This document shows, one piece after another, positions 31,291 to 39,630 of a DNA stretch of 64,000 nucleotides. Source of the DNA: Pelomonas sp. Root1217 (GTDB taxonomy: Bacteria > Pseudomonadota > Gammaproteobacteria > Burkholderiales > Burkholderiaceae_C). Made by a program: the position numbers and the translations under genes. Under the pieces are notes generated by a model. It worked only from the letters and a program-made list of their open reading frames with translations. It ran no database searches and was not told the DNA's origin. Where the stretch lies: contig NZ_LMDC01000012.1 of assembly GCF_001425705.1 (NCBI RefSeq), positions 313,402-377,401 of the forward strand, in the 5' to 3' direction. Positions within the stretch are counted from its first letter, which is position 1. The number at the start of each line of letters is the position of its first letter.

Positions 31291-33312
31291 ATGAACTCAA
31301 CAGGCGATCGGGCCGACGAGCCGTTCGGCACAGAAGAACCCATCGCTGTACCGGCGCAAGCCGGCAGGTTCCCACGGCGTTTCAACTTCAGGGAGCACCT
31401 GATGGCAATTTGGTCAACCCATCGCAATCCTGCCCTATGTGCCCTTGGCGGCCTTGCCCTTGGCGCGCTGACCGCTGCAGCCATGTACGCGGCGGGCGTG
31501 TTGTTTCTGATGGCGAACCAGGCCGATCCAGCGCAGGCGGGCATCACCAGCATCTTCGACTACTGGAGGTGGTACGCGGACGAGCCGCAACAGCACGTGC
31601 GGCTCGTGTCCGCCACCGTCAGGTCGGCAGGCGCAGTTCTCGTGGTGCTTCAGGTCGCGTGGGCGGCCAGTTTCGTACCCTGGCGCCGCCTGCTCGAACT
31701 CTTGCGCCGCCAGCGCGTGGCGGCCAGGTTTGCCAGCGTGGCTGAGATCAGACGTGCGGGTCTCCTCGATCATGGAGGCGATCCCAGGCTCGTCGTAGGA
31801 ACACACAGGGCCAACTGCTTGAGTCTGCCCGGTGGACAGCCGGTCATGTTGTTCGGTCCACCCCGCAGTGACAAAGGGGTGGGAATGGTGATCCCGAACC
31901 TGCTGTGCTGGGCCGACTCCGTGGTCGTGCTGGATATCGACGGCCGGTACTTCGATGTCACCGCGGGCTTTCGAGCGGGCGGCCAGCCCGTCTTCACGTT
32001 TTCTCCGTTCGACGAACAAGCGCGAAGCCATTGTTGGAATCCGCTGTCAGCCGTTCGCGATGACAAGGAGCACCGCGAGGCCGACCTGCGGGTCATCGCA
32101 CAGGCGTTCTTCCCCAGCGTCGGTCAGGAAAGCTCAGACGCGTTTTATTACAAGATCGCTCGCAGTCTGTTTGTCAAGCTGGGCCTCATCCTGTTCGAGT
32201 CACCGGAGTTGCCGCGCACGATCGGAGAGATGCTCAGGCAAGCGTCTCGCCTGCGATCCCTGATGCTGTGGATGGCCAGGCAACGTCGCGAGGACGGCAG
32301 ATCGTTGTCTCCAGAAGAAGCCGACATTCTGGCAACGGATTTCGATAACCCACAAGGCATTTGGTCGCACGTCGTCGCCACCTTCAAAGAAGCGCTGTGC
32401 ATCTTCGGCGAGATGAGCGTGGATGCGGCCACCAGTGGCGACGACTTCCGGCTCGAGGATGTTCGGCGCCGCCGGATGTCAATCTACGTTCGTGTCCCGG
32501 CCGGGCGCCTCGGCAGCGCCAAGCCGTTGCTGAACCTGTTCTTCTCGCAACTTGTGGCTCTGAACACGCGGCAGGCTCCAGTGCAGGATCCGGCTTTGAA
32601 GTACCAATGCCTGGTTGTGAACCAGGCGTCCACCGCCCTGGGACGCGTTGAGTCCATCGCCTCGAAGGCCGCCGTTTTCGGCGACTACAACTTGACGCTC
32701 CTTACCGTCGCCCAGTCCATGTCCGAGCTGAGCGCCATGTACGGATGGGAAGAGGCGCGCCGGTTCGCGGCAAACCATGCGGTGCGGATCTTCTACGCGA
32801 CGCTCCTGCGGGGTGATGCCCACGAGTACAGCGCCATGCTGGGTTGTCGCAGCCAAAAGGCGATGCCACTTGGCCTGGCCCGATGCGCGTCCAGACACTT
32901 GCGCAGCTTCTTCTTGCGCGATGAGCGCAGACCACGTCGACCGTTGCTGTTTCCCCAAGAGTTCAAGGAACTGGGCAGCGAGCTGTTGGTCTTGGTCACA
33001 CAGAACTGCAGACCGGTGTTGGCACGCAAGATCCGCTATCACATTGACGCGGATCTGAATCAGCGGCTGCGACCGCCACCGATGGTCCCACGCCTGGACA
33101 TGCAACGGCACATGGTGCGCGTTCGGCGTCGGAAGTCCGATGTGCGCGAGCCTGTCGATGAGCACTGCCCGGCCGGCAAAACCTCGGGTTCGCCTCTGGT
33201 TCGAGACCTCGCCGCGCTGTCGGCCCGCCTCGAGAAATCGCACGAGAAGGCGGCTCAGGACATCAGGACTGATCATCGCTTTGCAGAAGACGAGGGCATC
33301 ACGAGGCACTGA
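31291..33312 (+). CDS. VirD4/TraG-like type IV coupling protein with altered Walker motifs
   Basis: 673 residues from ATG 31291 (AGGGGA upstream). Two N-terminal membrane helices (about 48-75 and 110-130) precede the ATPase domain. Many TraG-type features are present: Gly-Pro-Pro-Arg-Ser-Asp-Lys-Gly where Gly-Pro-Thr-Arg-Ser-Gly-Lys-Gly is usual (189-196), Val-Val-Leu-Asp-Ile, and Phe-Tyr-Tyr-Lys-Ile-Ala-Arg-Ser-Leu. The Walker B position reads Leu-Val-Val-Asn-Gln instead of Leu-Leu-Asp-Glu (N444, Q445). Catalysis is doubtful. It is the first gene of a mobilisation module with MobC-like and relaxase genes. Confidence 0.86.
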   Translation: MNSTGDRADEPFGTEEPIAVPAQAGRFPRRFNFREHLMAIWSTHRNPALCALGGLALGALTAAAMYAAGVLFLMANQADPAQAGITSIFDYWRWYADEPQQHVRLVSATVRSAGAVLVVLQVAWAASFVPWRRLLELLRRQRVAARFASVAEIRRAGLLDHGGDPRLVVGTHRANCLSLPGGQPVMLFGPPRSDKGVGMVIPNLLCWADSVVVLDIDGRYFDVTAGFRAGGQPVFTFSPFDEQARSHCWNPLSAVRDDKEHREADLRVIAQAFFPSVGQESSDAFYYKIARSLFVKLGLILFESPELPRTIGEMLRQASRLRSLMLWMARQRREDGRSLSPEEADILATDFDNPQGIWSHVVATFKEALCIFGEMSVDAATSGDDFRLEDVRRRRMSIYVRVPAGRLGSAKPLLNLFFSQLVALNTRQAPVQDPALKYQCLVVNQASTALGRVESIASKAAVFGDYNLTLLTVAQSMSELSAMYGWEEARRFAANHAVRIFYATLLRGDAHEYSAMLGCRSQKAMPLGLARCASRHLRSFFLRDERRPRRPLLFPQEFKELGSELLVLVTQNCRPVLARKIRYHIDADLNQRLRPPPMVPRLDMQRHMVRVRRRKSDVREPVDEHCPAGKTSGSPLVRDLAALSARLEKSHEKAAQDIRTDHRFAEDEGITRH

Positions 33313-33398
33313 CGCGGCTCACGGTGGCGTTGGGGCTGGCGTCATTGCAGCCCTTGTCGGACGGGCCGCTCGAGCGACGTCAACGGTTGAGTGAAGAA

Positions 33399-34055
33399 AT
33401 GGACAAGGTAACAAGCAACAGGGAACCGGAGCAACTCATGCTGTGGGACGCATTCACGGCATTGCCCGAAGGGGGCACGCCTGACCAAGAGCCGGAGCCT
33501 GGCGTGATTGAACGTCACAAGCTGCAGTTCGTCCTTGGCAGCCTGGGTCCGCGCCTGCGTGCGGAGGCGCGGCGGCAGCGGACCACGATGGCTGACATCG
33601 TTCGACGAGCCACGCTGAAAATGCTCGACGACATCCAGGGGCGGATGGACGCGGGGGGCATCGCGCAGCCCTTTGAGCATTCCGCGCGCAATGTGCACTT
33701 CCACCTTCACATGCCGCCAGCGTTCGCAACCGAGCTGACCGAACGGGCACGTGCAGCGTTCATGACGCGCGGCGAGTTCGTGTGGTCGTTGCTGAAAGGC
33801 ATCTCTCCTCCTGCGCTGCCACTGGACCACGCGGCGGCGGTGCAGGCGCTGAGGAACTCCACGGATCGCCTGGCGGCGTTGTCTACCGACCTCAGTGAGT
33901 TGCTGCGCCTTTTCGCTAGGCAGACGCCGACCTCGGAGTCGCTGGCGTCACAGCAGGCGAACGTCAGGTCGCTCGACCACGAGGTCCGCAATCACCTGAG
34001 GACCGCTTCGGTGCTGATTGCCGAACTCAAGCCCTATCGAAGACCGAGGTGGTAG
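33399..34055 (+). CDS. MobC-like plasmid mobilisation protein
   Basis: 218 residues from ATG 33399. The N-terminal part is acidic, then Leu-Arg-Ala-Glu-Ala-Arg-Arg-Gln-Arg-Thr-Thr-Met-Ala-Asp-Ile-Val-Arg-Arg gives a ribbon-helix-helix-like core as in relaxosome accessory proteins. A helical C-terminal half follows (Leu-Ala-Ala-Leu-Ser-Thr-Asp-Leu-Ser-Glu-Leu). Directly upstream of the relaxase; probably helps it to nick the transfer origin. The family call rests on context and fold. Confidence 0.55.
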   Translation: MDKVTSNREPEQLMLWDAFTALPEGGTPDQEPEPGVIERHKLQFVLGSLGPRLRAEARRQRTTMADIVRRATLKMLDDIQGRMDAGGIAQPFEHSARNVHFHLHMPPAFATELTERARAAFMTRGEFVWSLLKGISPPALPLDHAAAVQALRNSTDRLAALSTDLSELLRLFARQTPTSESLASQQANVRSLDHEVRNHLRTASVLIAELKPYRRPRW

Positions 34056-34057
34056 AC

Positions 34058-35047
34058 ATGGCTCGCAACATCGATGGTGTTCTGGTCCAGTGGGGCGACA
34101 GGCTGTTCTACCCCGGCAACCGTATCGTGAAGCCGGATCCGCCGCCTTACCTGAATCGACGGGCGGCCGTCATCCGCGGGCGCATCTCGGCGCTGGTGAG
34201 GCGTGCGCCGCAGGTGATCGTCAAGATCAGCGGGGGCGGCAAGGGCATGGTCGCGATCGCAGCGCATATGCGCTACATCACCCAGAGGGGCCGGCTGGGG
34301 TTCGAGGACGATCGTGGGACGATCCGTGAAGGCCGCGAGGCGCTGCGCGACCTGGTCGATCAGTGGCGCTACAGCGGCAGGTTCATCGCTGACGTTGAGA
34401 CGCGTCGCGAAGCACTCAACCTTGTGCTGGCGCTGCGTGCTGGTACCGATGCCGACCTGTTGAAGGAGGCGGCGCGCGACTTCGCCAGGATCGAGTTCGC
34501 CGGGTACCGCTACGTCATGGTCCTTCACAAGCACCAGGCCAGTCCGCACGTGCACCTCTGCGTCAAACACGAATCGATTGCGGGCGAGCGCCTGAGTCAT
34601 GGCATGGGGGACATCAAGCGCTGGCGTGAGACGTTTGCCGACAGGCTGCAGGCGTGGGGCGTCGACGCCAGCGCGACCCGCTCGGAAGTGCGTGGCGCGA
34701 CGCGGCATTTCGATCCGGTGTGGCGCTTGAAGGCCAACGACGATGGACGCATGCGCGTCCGCAGCCCCGACACCAAGAACGGCAGATCCTTCCAGAAGCG
34801 CTGTGCGGACGCCATGTCGAGTTGGGCGAACATCCTTGCGGCGCTGCAGGACTCCGAACGGGACGATGACCGCAGGCTGGCCGTCCAGGTCGGTGAATTC
34901 CTTCGTGACACGCCCTTCATCAAGGCGCTGCTTCGGGATCGTCCGGAACTCATGCCGGAGACGAGCCGTGCTCGCGCGAATCGAGAGCCGAAGCGGACGC
35001 TGGAAATCCAGCCCCGGGTTCGTCCGGACGTGGAATGGGAGCGCTGA
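34058..35047 (+). CDS. relaxase/mobilisation nuclease domain protein
   Basis: 329 residues from ATG 34058. The DNA relaxase core shows Met-Arg-Tyr-Ile-Thr-Gln-Arg-Gly near 73-80 and the histidine triad segment Val-Leu-His-Lys-His-Gln-Ala-Ser-Pro-His-Val-His near 155-166, which binds the metal for strand nicking. A catalytic Tyr should lie upstream, but the usual motif I is not obvious. C-terminal Arg-rich end. It starts three bases after the MobC-like gene. This pair plus the VirD4-like gene identifies a mobilisable element. No transport channel genes are in the window. Confidence 0.85.
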   Translation: MARNIDGVLVQWGDRLFYPGNRIVKPDPPPYLNRRAAVIRGRISALVRRAPQVIVKISGGGKGMVAIAAHMRYITQRGRLGFEDDRGTIREGREALRDLVDQWRYSGRFIADVETRREALNLVLALRAGTDADLLKEAARDFARIEFAGYRYVMVLHKHQASPHVHLCVKHESIAGERLSHGMGDIKRWRETFADRLQAWGVDASATRSEVRGATRHFDPVWRLKANDDGRMRVRSPDTKNGRSFQKRCADAMSSWANILAALQDSERDDDRRLAVQVGEFLRDTPFIKALLRDRPELMPETSRARANREPKRTLEIQPRVRPDVEWER

Positions 35048-35364
35048 GCGGCAAGCGCCCCGCGGCCAGAGCGGGCGGGCACATCGCAGTCCTCCATGGG
35101 CGCGACCGACCGCTCCGCCCGCGTCGATCGCAAGCGACACCAAGGTCGGTACGGCGGCACTGGCCGGCGAAAACTGTCCGCGCACGCGTTGAGCGCGCGA
35201 TGCCCGGACCGCGTGGCGGTTGCTCGTTTCGACGTGCAGCGCATCCCTTCGCCTGTTGCGGCACGTCGAGTTCGCCGCCTTCTGGTGCAGGGTTCTGCCT
35301 CGGGTGGTGGCGGCCTCATCAATTCTTGGGATGAGCCTTCCCCCCAGCGCCGCCGATCATTCGC
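35048..35364. other. 317-base gap after the relaxase
   Basis: No gene recognised. Short frames on both strands without ribosome binding sites. It ends in the hairpin described at 35365. Confidence 0.4.
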
Positions 35365-35384
35365 CCCCTTTAGGCTCAAAGGGG
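35365..35384 (+). promoter_or_regulatory. hairpin sequestering the ribosome binding site of the lipoprotein gene
   Basis: CCCCTTT (35365-35371) pairs perfectly with AAAGGGG (35378-35384) with a six-base loop. The AAAGGGGAG that pairs is also the Shine-Dalgarno of the ATG at 35393, so folding should hide it. Confidence 0.5.
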
Positions 35385-35392
35385 AGTAAGAC

Positions 35393-36316
35393 ATGAGCGT
35401 GCCACTGCGTGCGATAGCAGCCTTCGCCGTGCTGGCGTTGGCCGGCTGCGCCAACTACAAAGCGATCACCAACTTCGCTGGCGAGACCACCAAGATGACG
35501 GGTGCCGTGCGGCAGGAGATCCAGCAGGTCGCCAAGCTGTGCAACGACGCCGCGGACGTGCGCGTTCTGCTGTCCGAATCAACGCCAACGGGCGATGTCG
35601 AAGCTGCCAAGGAACTCAAGAAGAGCTGTGGCTTGACGGGTGACGCCACCGTCGCGTTTCAAGACGTCACCGTCGACACCCTGGAGCTCTACGCCAGGAC
35701 CCTGCTGGCGATGGTGGACGACAAGCAGTTCGAGGTTCGCAGTTCCATTCAGGGAACGGCCAAGAAGCTGGGCGCACTCAAGGACAAGGACGGCGCTTCG
35801 ATCGTCAACCCCAAGAAGGTCACCGCTGTCGCCAGTGTGTTGTCGCTGCTCGCTGACGTCCTTGTGAAGGCCGAGCGTGAGGAAGGCATCCGGCGGCTGG
35901 TGGCCGCAGGGCCGGACCTCGTGGCCAACGCGCGCGTCTTGCGAAACTTCTTTGTCGACGAGGCCCAGCAGTCCAACTACGACGGCTGGCTGACCACGAC
36001 CGCGCGCGTGTCGCGGGGCAGCGAGATCAGTGTGGGCATGGGAAAACCCATGGCCGTGGCGGAGCCCATCCGGACCGCGGAAATGCGCCGCCAGATCGGG
36101 GTGACTTCGAAGGCGATCGACTCCCGCCTGGCCAAGGCGGGCAAAGCCGGCGATGTGCCCACCAAGATCGTCGCCGCCATCGACGCCTGGATTGCCTCTG
36201 TGCCGGTGTTTCAGCAAGAGGCGCTCAAGTCGGACCCGCGGGCGCTGCTGAACCAGTTGGACGATTTCCGGACCAAGACACTTGAGGCGCGGGATGCCAT
36301 CGAGGCGGGCTTTTAA
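35393..36316 (+). CDS. lipoprotein in the mobilisation module
   Basis: 307 residues with lipobox Leu-Ala-Gly-Cys at 18-21 after a hydrophobic signal. The rest is helical, alanine- and lysine-rich, with long repeats of amphipathic helices, as in helical bundles. It is 16 bp before a second small helical protein gene. No family was recognised. Its place after the relaxase suggests a role in surface exclusion, immunity or mating, all of which are inference. Confidence 0.75.
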   Translation: MSVPLRAIAAFAVLALAGCANYKAITNFAGETTKMTGAVRQEIQQVAKLCNDAADVRVLLSESTPTGDVEAAKELKKSCGLTGDATVAFQDVTVDTLELYARTLLAMVDDKQFEVRSSIQGTAKKLGALKDKDGASIVNPKKVTAVASVLSLLADVLVKAEREEGIRRLVAAGPDLVANARVLRNFFVDEAQQSNYDGWLTTTARVSRGSEISVGMGKPMAVAEPIRTAEMRRQIGVTSKAIDSRLAKAGKAGDVPTKIVAAIDAWIASVPVFQQEALKSDPRALLNQLDDFRTKTLEARDAIEAGF

Positions 36317-36331
36317 GCATAGGAACAGAGC

Positions 36332-36787
36332 ATGAGCACCGAAGCGAACAATGAATCCACAGCCACTTCCGGGCCTGGGCAGCAACTCATCGCGGTCGCC
36401 CAGGTCGGGGATCAGCTTGACGAAGCCTCGCTGGCCTCGTTGAGGACGTTCCTGAACGACCAGCTCGATGCGCTCAACGAGGAATTGGAGAAGGCGACCG
36501 CGCAGGACGTCATCGAGGCCATCCTGGCGGTGCAAGACCGCCTGGCAGCGAAAGCCACCGCGCTCACCGGCTTGAGCATCCTCTTGCAAGCAGGTGAAGC
36601 GAAGATCTCAGCGGAGCACATCAAGTCGGCGGTCGATGCGGCACAGCGGGTGATCGACAAGGTCAAGAGCGTCAAGGCCAAGCTGGCCAAGATCGGCGCC
36701 GTCATCGACTTCGCCGCAGCGGTGCTGACGGGCAACGGCAAGACGATCGTGGAAGGCGCGCAGACCTTGAAGGAAGCGCTGAAATAG
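36332..36787 (+). CDS. helical hypothetical protein
   Basis: 151 residues, Glu- and Ala-rich. Two long helices (about 27-60 and 85-130) and a hydrophobic C-terminal stretch (Lys-Ile-Gly-Ala-Val-Ile-Asp-Phe-Ala-Ala-Ala-Val-Leu) that may sit in a membrane or pack with the lipoprotein encoded upstream. Cotranscribed with it. Unknown family. Confidence 0.65.
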   Translation: MSTEANNESTATSGPGQQLIAVAQVGDQLDEASLASLRTFLNDQLDALNEELEKATAQDVIEAILAVQDRLAAKATALTGLSILLQAGEAKISAEHIKSAVDAAQRVIDKVKSVKAKLAKIGAVIDFAAAVLTGNGKTIVEGAQTLKEALK

Positions 36788-36841
36788 GTGGAGCAGCCGA
36801 GCTGGGTTGAGGCCGTAGTGCGTTTGCACTACGAAGCGACC

Positions 36842-37114
36842 ATGAAAGACGCTGTCATTCCCCAAGTCCGTGTCGAGTCCGAGCTGCGCGCCAGCCTCGA
36901 CGCGGTGCTTCGTCCTGGCGAGACACTGACCGACTTCGTCGAGGTCGCTGTACGCAATGCCGTTGAGTACCGGCGCGTTCAGACTGACTTCGCTTCGCGT
37001 TGCGACGCATCGCTGGCCGAGTATGAGCGCACAGGTGTGTCCATCCCTGCCGCCCAGGTCATCGCCAAGCTCGAAGCCAAGCTGGCCAAGCGCCGCAAAC
37101 AACTGGGCGGATGA
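36842..37114 (+). CDS. antitoxin of ParD-like (YlcI/YnfO) type
   Basis: 90 residues from ATG 36842; a GTG at 36788 right after the preceding stop would add 18 residues. The N-terminal part has Val-Ile-Pro-Gln-Val-Arg-Val-Glu and Thr-Leu-Thr-Asp-Phe-Val-Glu-Val-Ala-Val-Arg-Asn, a ribbon-helix-helix DNA-binding fold. The C-terminal helices (Ile-Ala-Lys-Leu-Glu-Ala-Lys-Leu) bind the toxin. It overlaps the toxin gene by ATGA and should autoregulate the pair. Confidence 0.8.
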   Translation: MKDAVIPQVRVESELRASLDAVLRPGETLTDFVEVAVRNAVEYRRVQTDFASRCDASLAEYERTGVSIPAAQVIAKLEAKLAKRRKQLGG

Positions 37115-37425
37115 GTTACGCCGTCGAATTCACGCAAGGCGCTGAAGACGATCTGCTGCGGCTCTACGACTTCCTGCTCAATCGCGCCGAAACGCTCGAA
37201 GAACTGGATGTGGCCGACGGGGCGGTCAAGGTCATCCGACAAGCCACACTGAGCCACCTGGCGACAACGCCGTACAGCTACCGCAGGGTCGGTGCCCGGT
37301 CGACGCTGCGCGAACTCATCATCCCGTTCGGCACCACCGGGTACATCCTGCGCTTTGAGATCTGCTCGCCCGAATTGGTGCTCGCGATCGGCGCACGCCA
37401 TCAGCGCGAGGAAGACTTCTATTGA
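37111..37425 (+). CDS. ParE/RelE-superfamily toxin
   Basis: 104 residues. The fold is seen in Ala-Glu-Asp-Asp-Leu-Leu-Arg-Leu-Tyr-Asp-Phe-Leu, Tyr-Ser-Tyr-Arg-Arg and Leu-Arg-Glu-Leu-Ile-Ile-Pro-Phe-Gly, ending in Val-Leu-Ala-Ile-Gly-Ala-Arg-His-Gln-Arg-Glu-Glu-Asp-Phe. Such toxins poison DNA gyrase or cleave mRNA. It is coupled to its antitoxin and would stabilise the mobile element. Confidence 0.88.
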   Translation: MSYAVEFTQGAEDDLLRLYDFLLNRAETLEELDVADGAVKVIRQATLSHLATTPYSYRRVGARSTLRELIIPFGTTGYILRFEICSPELVLAIGARHQREEDFY

Positions 37426-37760
37426 CCTGTCCAGGCAACCCGCAGGCAAAGCGGTGCGTGGTGGATCGGACAAAAGCAGCCCCGCGACAACACTGAGAAC
37501 GCCGAAGGTCGCGGCATGCCAGTACGGAAGGCTCGATGCGAGGCGAGCGCAGAGCCGCCGCCCACCGCTGTCGTCATGGTCCCCAACACGAACGTCACTG
37601 CCAGGTATGCAGGCTGCGCTGCTATCGCTGCGATATCGGCTGGTGTACTGGTGTCGCCGGGACAAAGGACCAGTACGGCGATGCCCGACACCGGTCCAGC
37701 GCAAGCATGGTGATGAGCCCAACCGCGAGGGCCCGCGCGCTGAGGCGAGGAAATGCCATT
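37426..37760 (-). pseudogene. frameshifted small membrane protein gene
   Basis: Three minus-strand frames line up into one protein: a start with Ala-Leu-Ala-Val-Gly-Leu-Ile-Thr-Met-Leu near 37755, then a middle with Ala-Ala-Gln-Pro-Ala-Tyr-Leu-Ala-Val-Thr-Phe-Val-Leu-Gly, then Tyr-Trp-His-Ala-Ala-Thr-Phe-Gly-Val-Leu-Ser-Val-Val-Ala-Gly-Leu-Leu. Each part is hydrophobic and together they make about three helices. Two frameshifts mean it is dead. Confidence 0.45.
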
Positions 37761-37995
37761 GAACTCTTGTCGGCTGACGTGAAGCGTCGCAGTGAACCAA
37801 ACCAGCCGAGGATTGCGTTGCGAACTCTTCCGATGCCGGCCGGCCGTCGGATGCACTCGGTTGGTTGCGTAACTAGACATCAATCGGTTCGGAGATGTCC
37901 AGGGCATGGGACTCGCTTGGGTGGACTTCACGGTGTCCTCCTTTGCGCGGACAGATCGTTCCCTCTCGGATATCACCCCAGAGTTCCGTGAACTA

Positions 37996-38022
37996 AAGTT
38001 CAGTCGCAATGCGACTGAACTT
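37996..38022. promoter_or_regulatory. 27-bp perfect palindrome upstream of the H-NS-like gene
   Basis: AAGTTCAGTCGCA (37996-38008) and TGCGACTGAACTT (38010-38022) are exact complements around one base, with GAACT and AGTTC flanking further out (37990-37994 and 38026-38030). It lies 33 bp before the start at 38055 and could be an operator or a leader hairpin. Confidence 0.7.
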
Positions 38023-38054
38023 CGCAGTTCTTGAACCCACTTAGGACCCAATCA

Positions 38055-38537
38055 ATGGTCAAGTCACTTTCTTCCATCCTCAATCAAATCGAACGACTGC
38101 AGAAGGAGGCCGCCTCCATTCAGTCCGAGGTCATCGACAGGATCCAGAAGGAGATCACCAAGTACAGCCTCACGCCTGAGCAACTGTTTGGCCAGGCCAC
38201 GGCTCGTCGGGCCGCAGTCGTCAAGCCGAAGCAAAAGGCCGCGCCGCTGGTGCGTGCGGCTAAGTTTGCCGACGGCGCCGGCAACACCTGGGGCGGTATG
38301 GGCAAGCGGCCCGAATGGCTGCGCCAGGCCCTGGAAGCTGGCAAGGCCTTGGAAGAGTTCCTGGTTGGAGGTGCGGGCGCGAAGGCCTCGTCTGCGACCA
38401 AGGTTGCCAAGCGGTCTGCCAAGAGGAAGTCAAGGACCGCTCCGGCGGTCACGGCGTCCTCGAAGAAGCGCGCTGTCGCGAAGAAGGCGTCTGGCCGCAA
38501 GCCGCGGGCCAAGCCGGCCGCATCGGCTGCCGCGTAA
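38055..38537 (+). CDS. H-NS-family nucleoid protein with a histone H1-like tail
   Basis: 160 residues. A short N-terminal coiled coil (1-45) for dimerisation, then the H-NS DNA-binding core (Phe-Ala-Asp-Gly-Ala-Gly-Asn-Thr-Trp-Gly-Gly-Met-Gly-Lys-Arg-Pro-Glu-Trp-Leu) at about 75-95. The last 50 residues are lysine/alanine-rich (Ala-Lys-Lys-Ala-Ser-Gly-Arg-Lys-Pro-Arg-Ala-Lys), like eukaryotic-type H1 tails. H-NS silences horizontally acquired DNA. It sits at the border of the accessory region with a palindrome in its promoter. Confidence 0.9.
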   Translation: MVKSLSSILNQIERLQKEAASIQSEVIDRIQKEITKYSLTPEQLFGQATARRAAVVKPKQKAAPLVRAAKFADGAGNTWGGMGKRPEWLRQALEAGKALEEFLVGGAGAKASSATKVAKRSAKRKSRTAPAVTASSKKRAVAKKASGRKPRAKPAASAAA

Positions 38538-38893
38538 GCGGTTCAGTCCCCGACGGCGAAGCAGCCATCCGGTGAGCTAGCCCACTGAGCCACCGGACAC
38601 GGTCCATCATTTGTCTCTGGGGATGGGAGCTTGGCTGTGAGCATGCCCAGGCGCACGGGGTCTGTGGAGGTCTGATCACCGCTCAGCGGCGCAGGTGGTG
38701 GTCGGTCCAAGACAAGGCGGCACTCGTTCGATGCACGTACAAGCCCCCTCAAGGGCGCGATGGAGCTTGCAGCCAAATTCACCTGCTGCGCCGCCCCGGT
38801 CGGCCGCGTTGACAAGATGCTGGCGCAAGGTGGTTCACCCGGGACGGACTGAACACGTTGGTTCGCGTTGCCGGCGGCTGATACGCTGCGCTG
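38538..38893. other. 356-base gap
   Basis: No gene recognised. No terminator hairpin or repeat stands out. Confidence 0.35.
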
Positions 38894-39499
38894 ATGGCCA
38901 CCCGCAAGACCACGATACGCAGGAAACCCACGCCCGCCTACGCCTACCGACTTCTGGTGAAACTGGAAGGCAGCGAGCCGGCGGTCTGGCGCCTGATCAA
39001 CGTGCCCGGCCATATGACGCTGGCCGACCTGGACCGCGTCATTCAGGCAGCCATGGGCTGGACCAACAGTCACCTGCACCAGTTCGGTATCAACGGCACG
39101 CTCTACGGCATTCCGGATGACGAATGGCCAGACGCCATGCCCGTGTTGCCCGATGGCGGATACAGCCTCGACGAGGTGATAGGCACATCGACCGAGGGGT
39201 TTGCGTACCAGTACGACTTCGGCGACAGCTGGAATCATGACGTGACGGTGCAAGGCGTCGAAGTCGCCGATGAAATGCGCAACGGTTGGCCGATATGCCT
39301 GGCCGGTGCCAACGCTTGCCCGCCTGAGGATGTCGGCGGACTCAGCGGCTACGAGGACTTCCTGCAGGCCATGCGGGACCTGTCCCACCCGGAGCATGAC
39401 GCCATGCGGCGATGGTATGGCGGTCCCTTCGATCCGAAGAGCTTCGACATCAATGCCGCCAACCGGGCTATCCGCGACTGGCTGCTCGACCTGCCCTGA
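38894..39499 (+). CDS. plasmid pRiA4b ORF-3 family protein
   Basis: 201 residues. It has the family core: Tyr-Arg-Leu-Leu-Val-Lys-Leu-Glu-Gly-Ser-Glu-Pro-Ala-Val-Trp-Arg, Trp-Thr-Asn-Ser-His-Leu-His-Gln-Phe, then Tyr-Asp-Phe-Gly-Asp-Ser-Trp-Asn-His and Asp-Val-Gly-Gly, all conserved. The family is common on plasmids and IS elements. Function is unknown. The trailing segment Tyr-Gly-Gly-Pro-Phe-Asp-Pro is also typical. Confidence 0.92.
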   Translation: MATRKTTIRRKPTPAYAYRLLVKLEGSEPAVWRLINVPGHMTLADLDRVIQAAMGWTNSHLHQFGINGTLYGIPDDEWPDAMPVLPDGGYSLDEVIGTSTEGFAYQYDFGDSWNHDVTVQGVEVADEMRNGWPICLAGANACPPEDVGGLSGYEDFLQAMRDLSHPEHDAMRRWYGGPFDPKSFDINAANRAIRDWLLDLP

Positions 39500-39630
39500 A
39501 TCGGATCGAGCGTAGTGAACGCAGCCATCAATAGGTGGATGCCGGCCATGTTGCCGCCGTGGCGCGTTTCAACATGGTGGGCGGTCGAGGCCGGCGGCCT
39601 GAGCGAGGCGGTATCGGCAAAATGGGGCCC

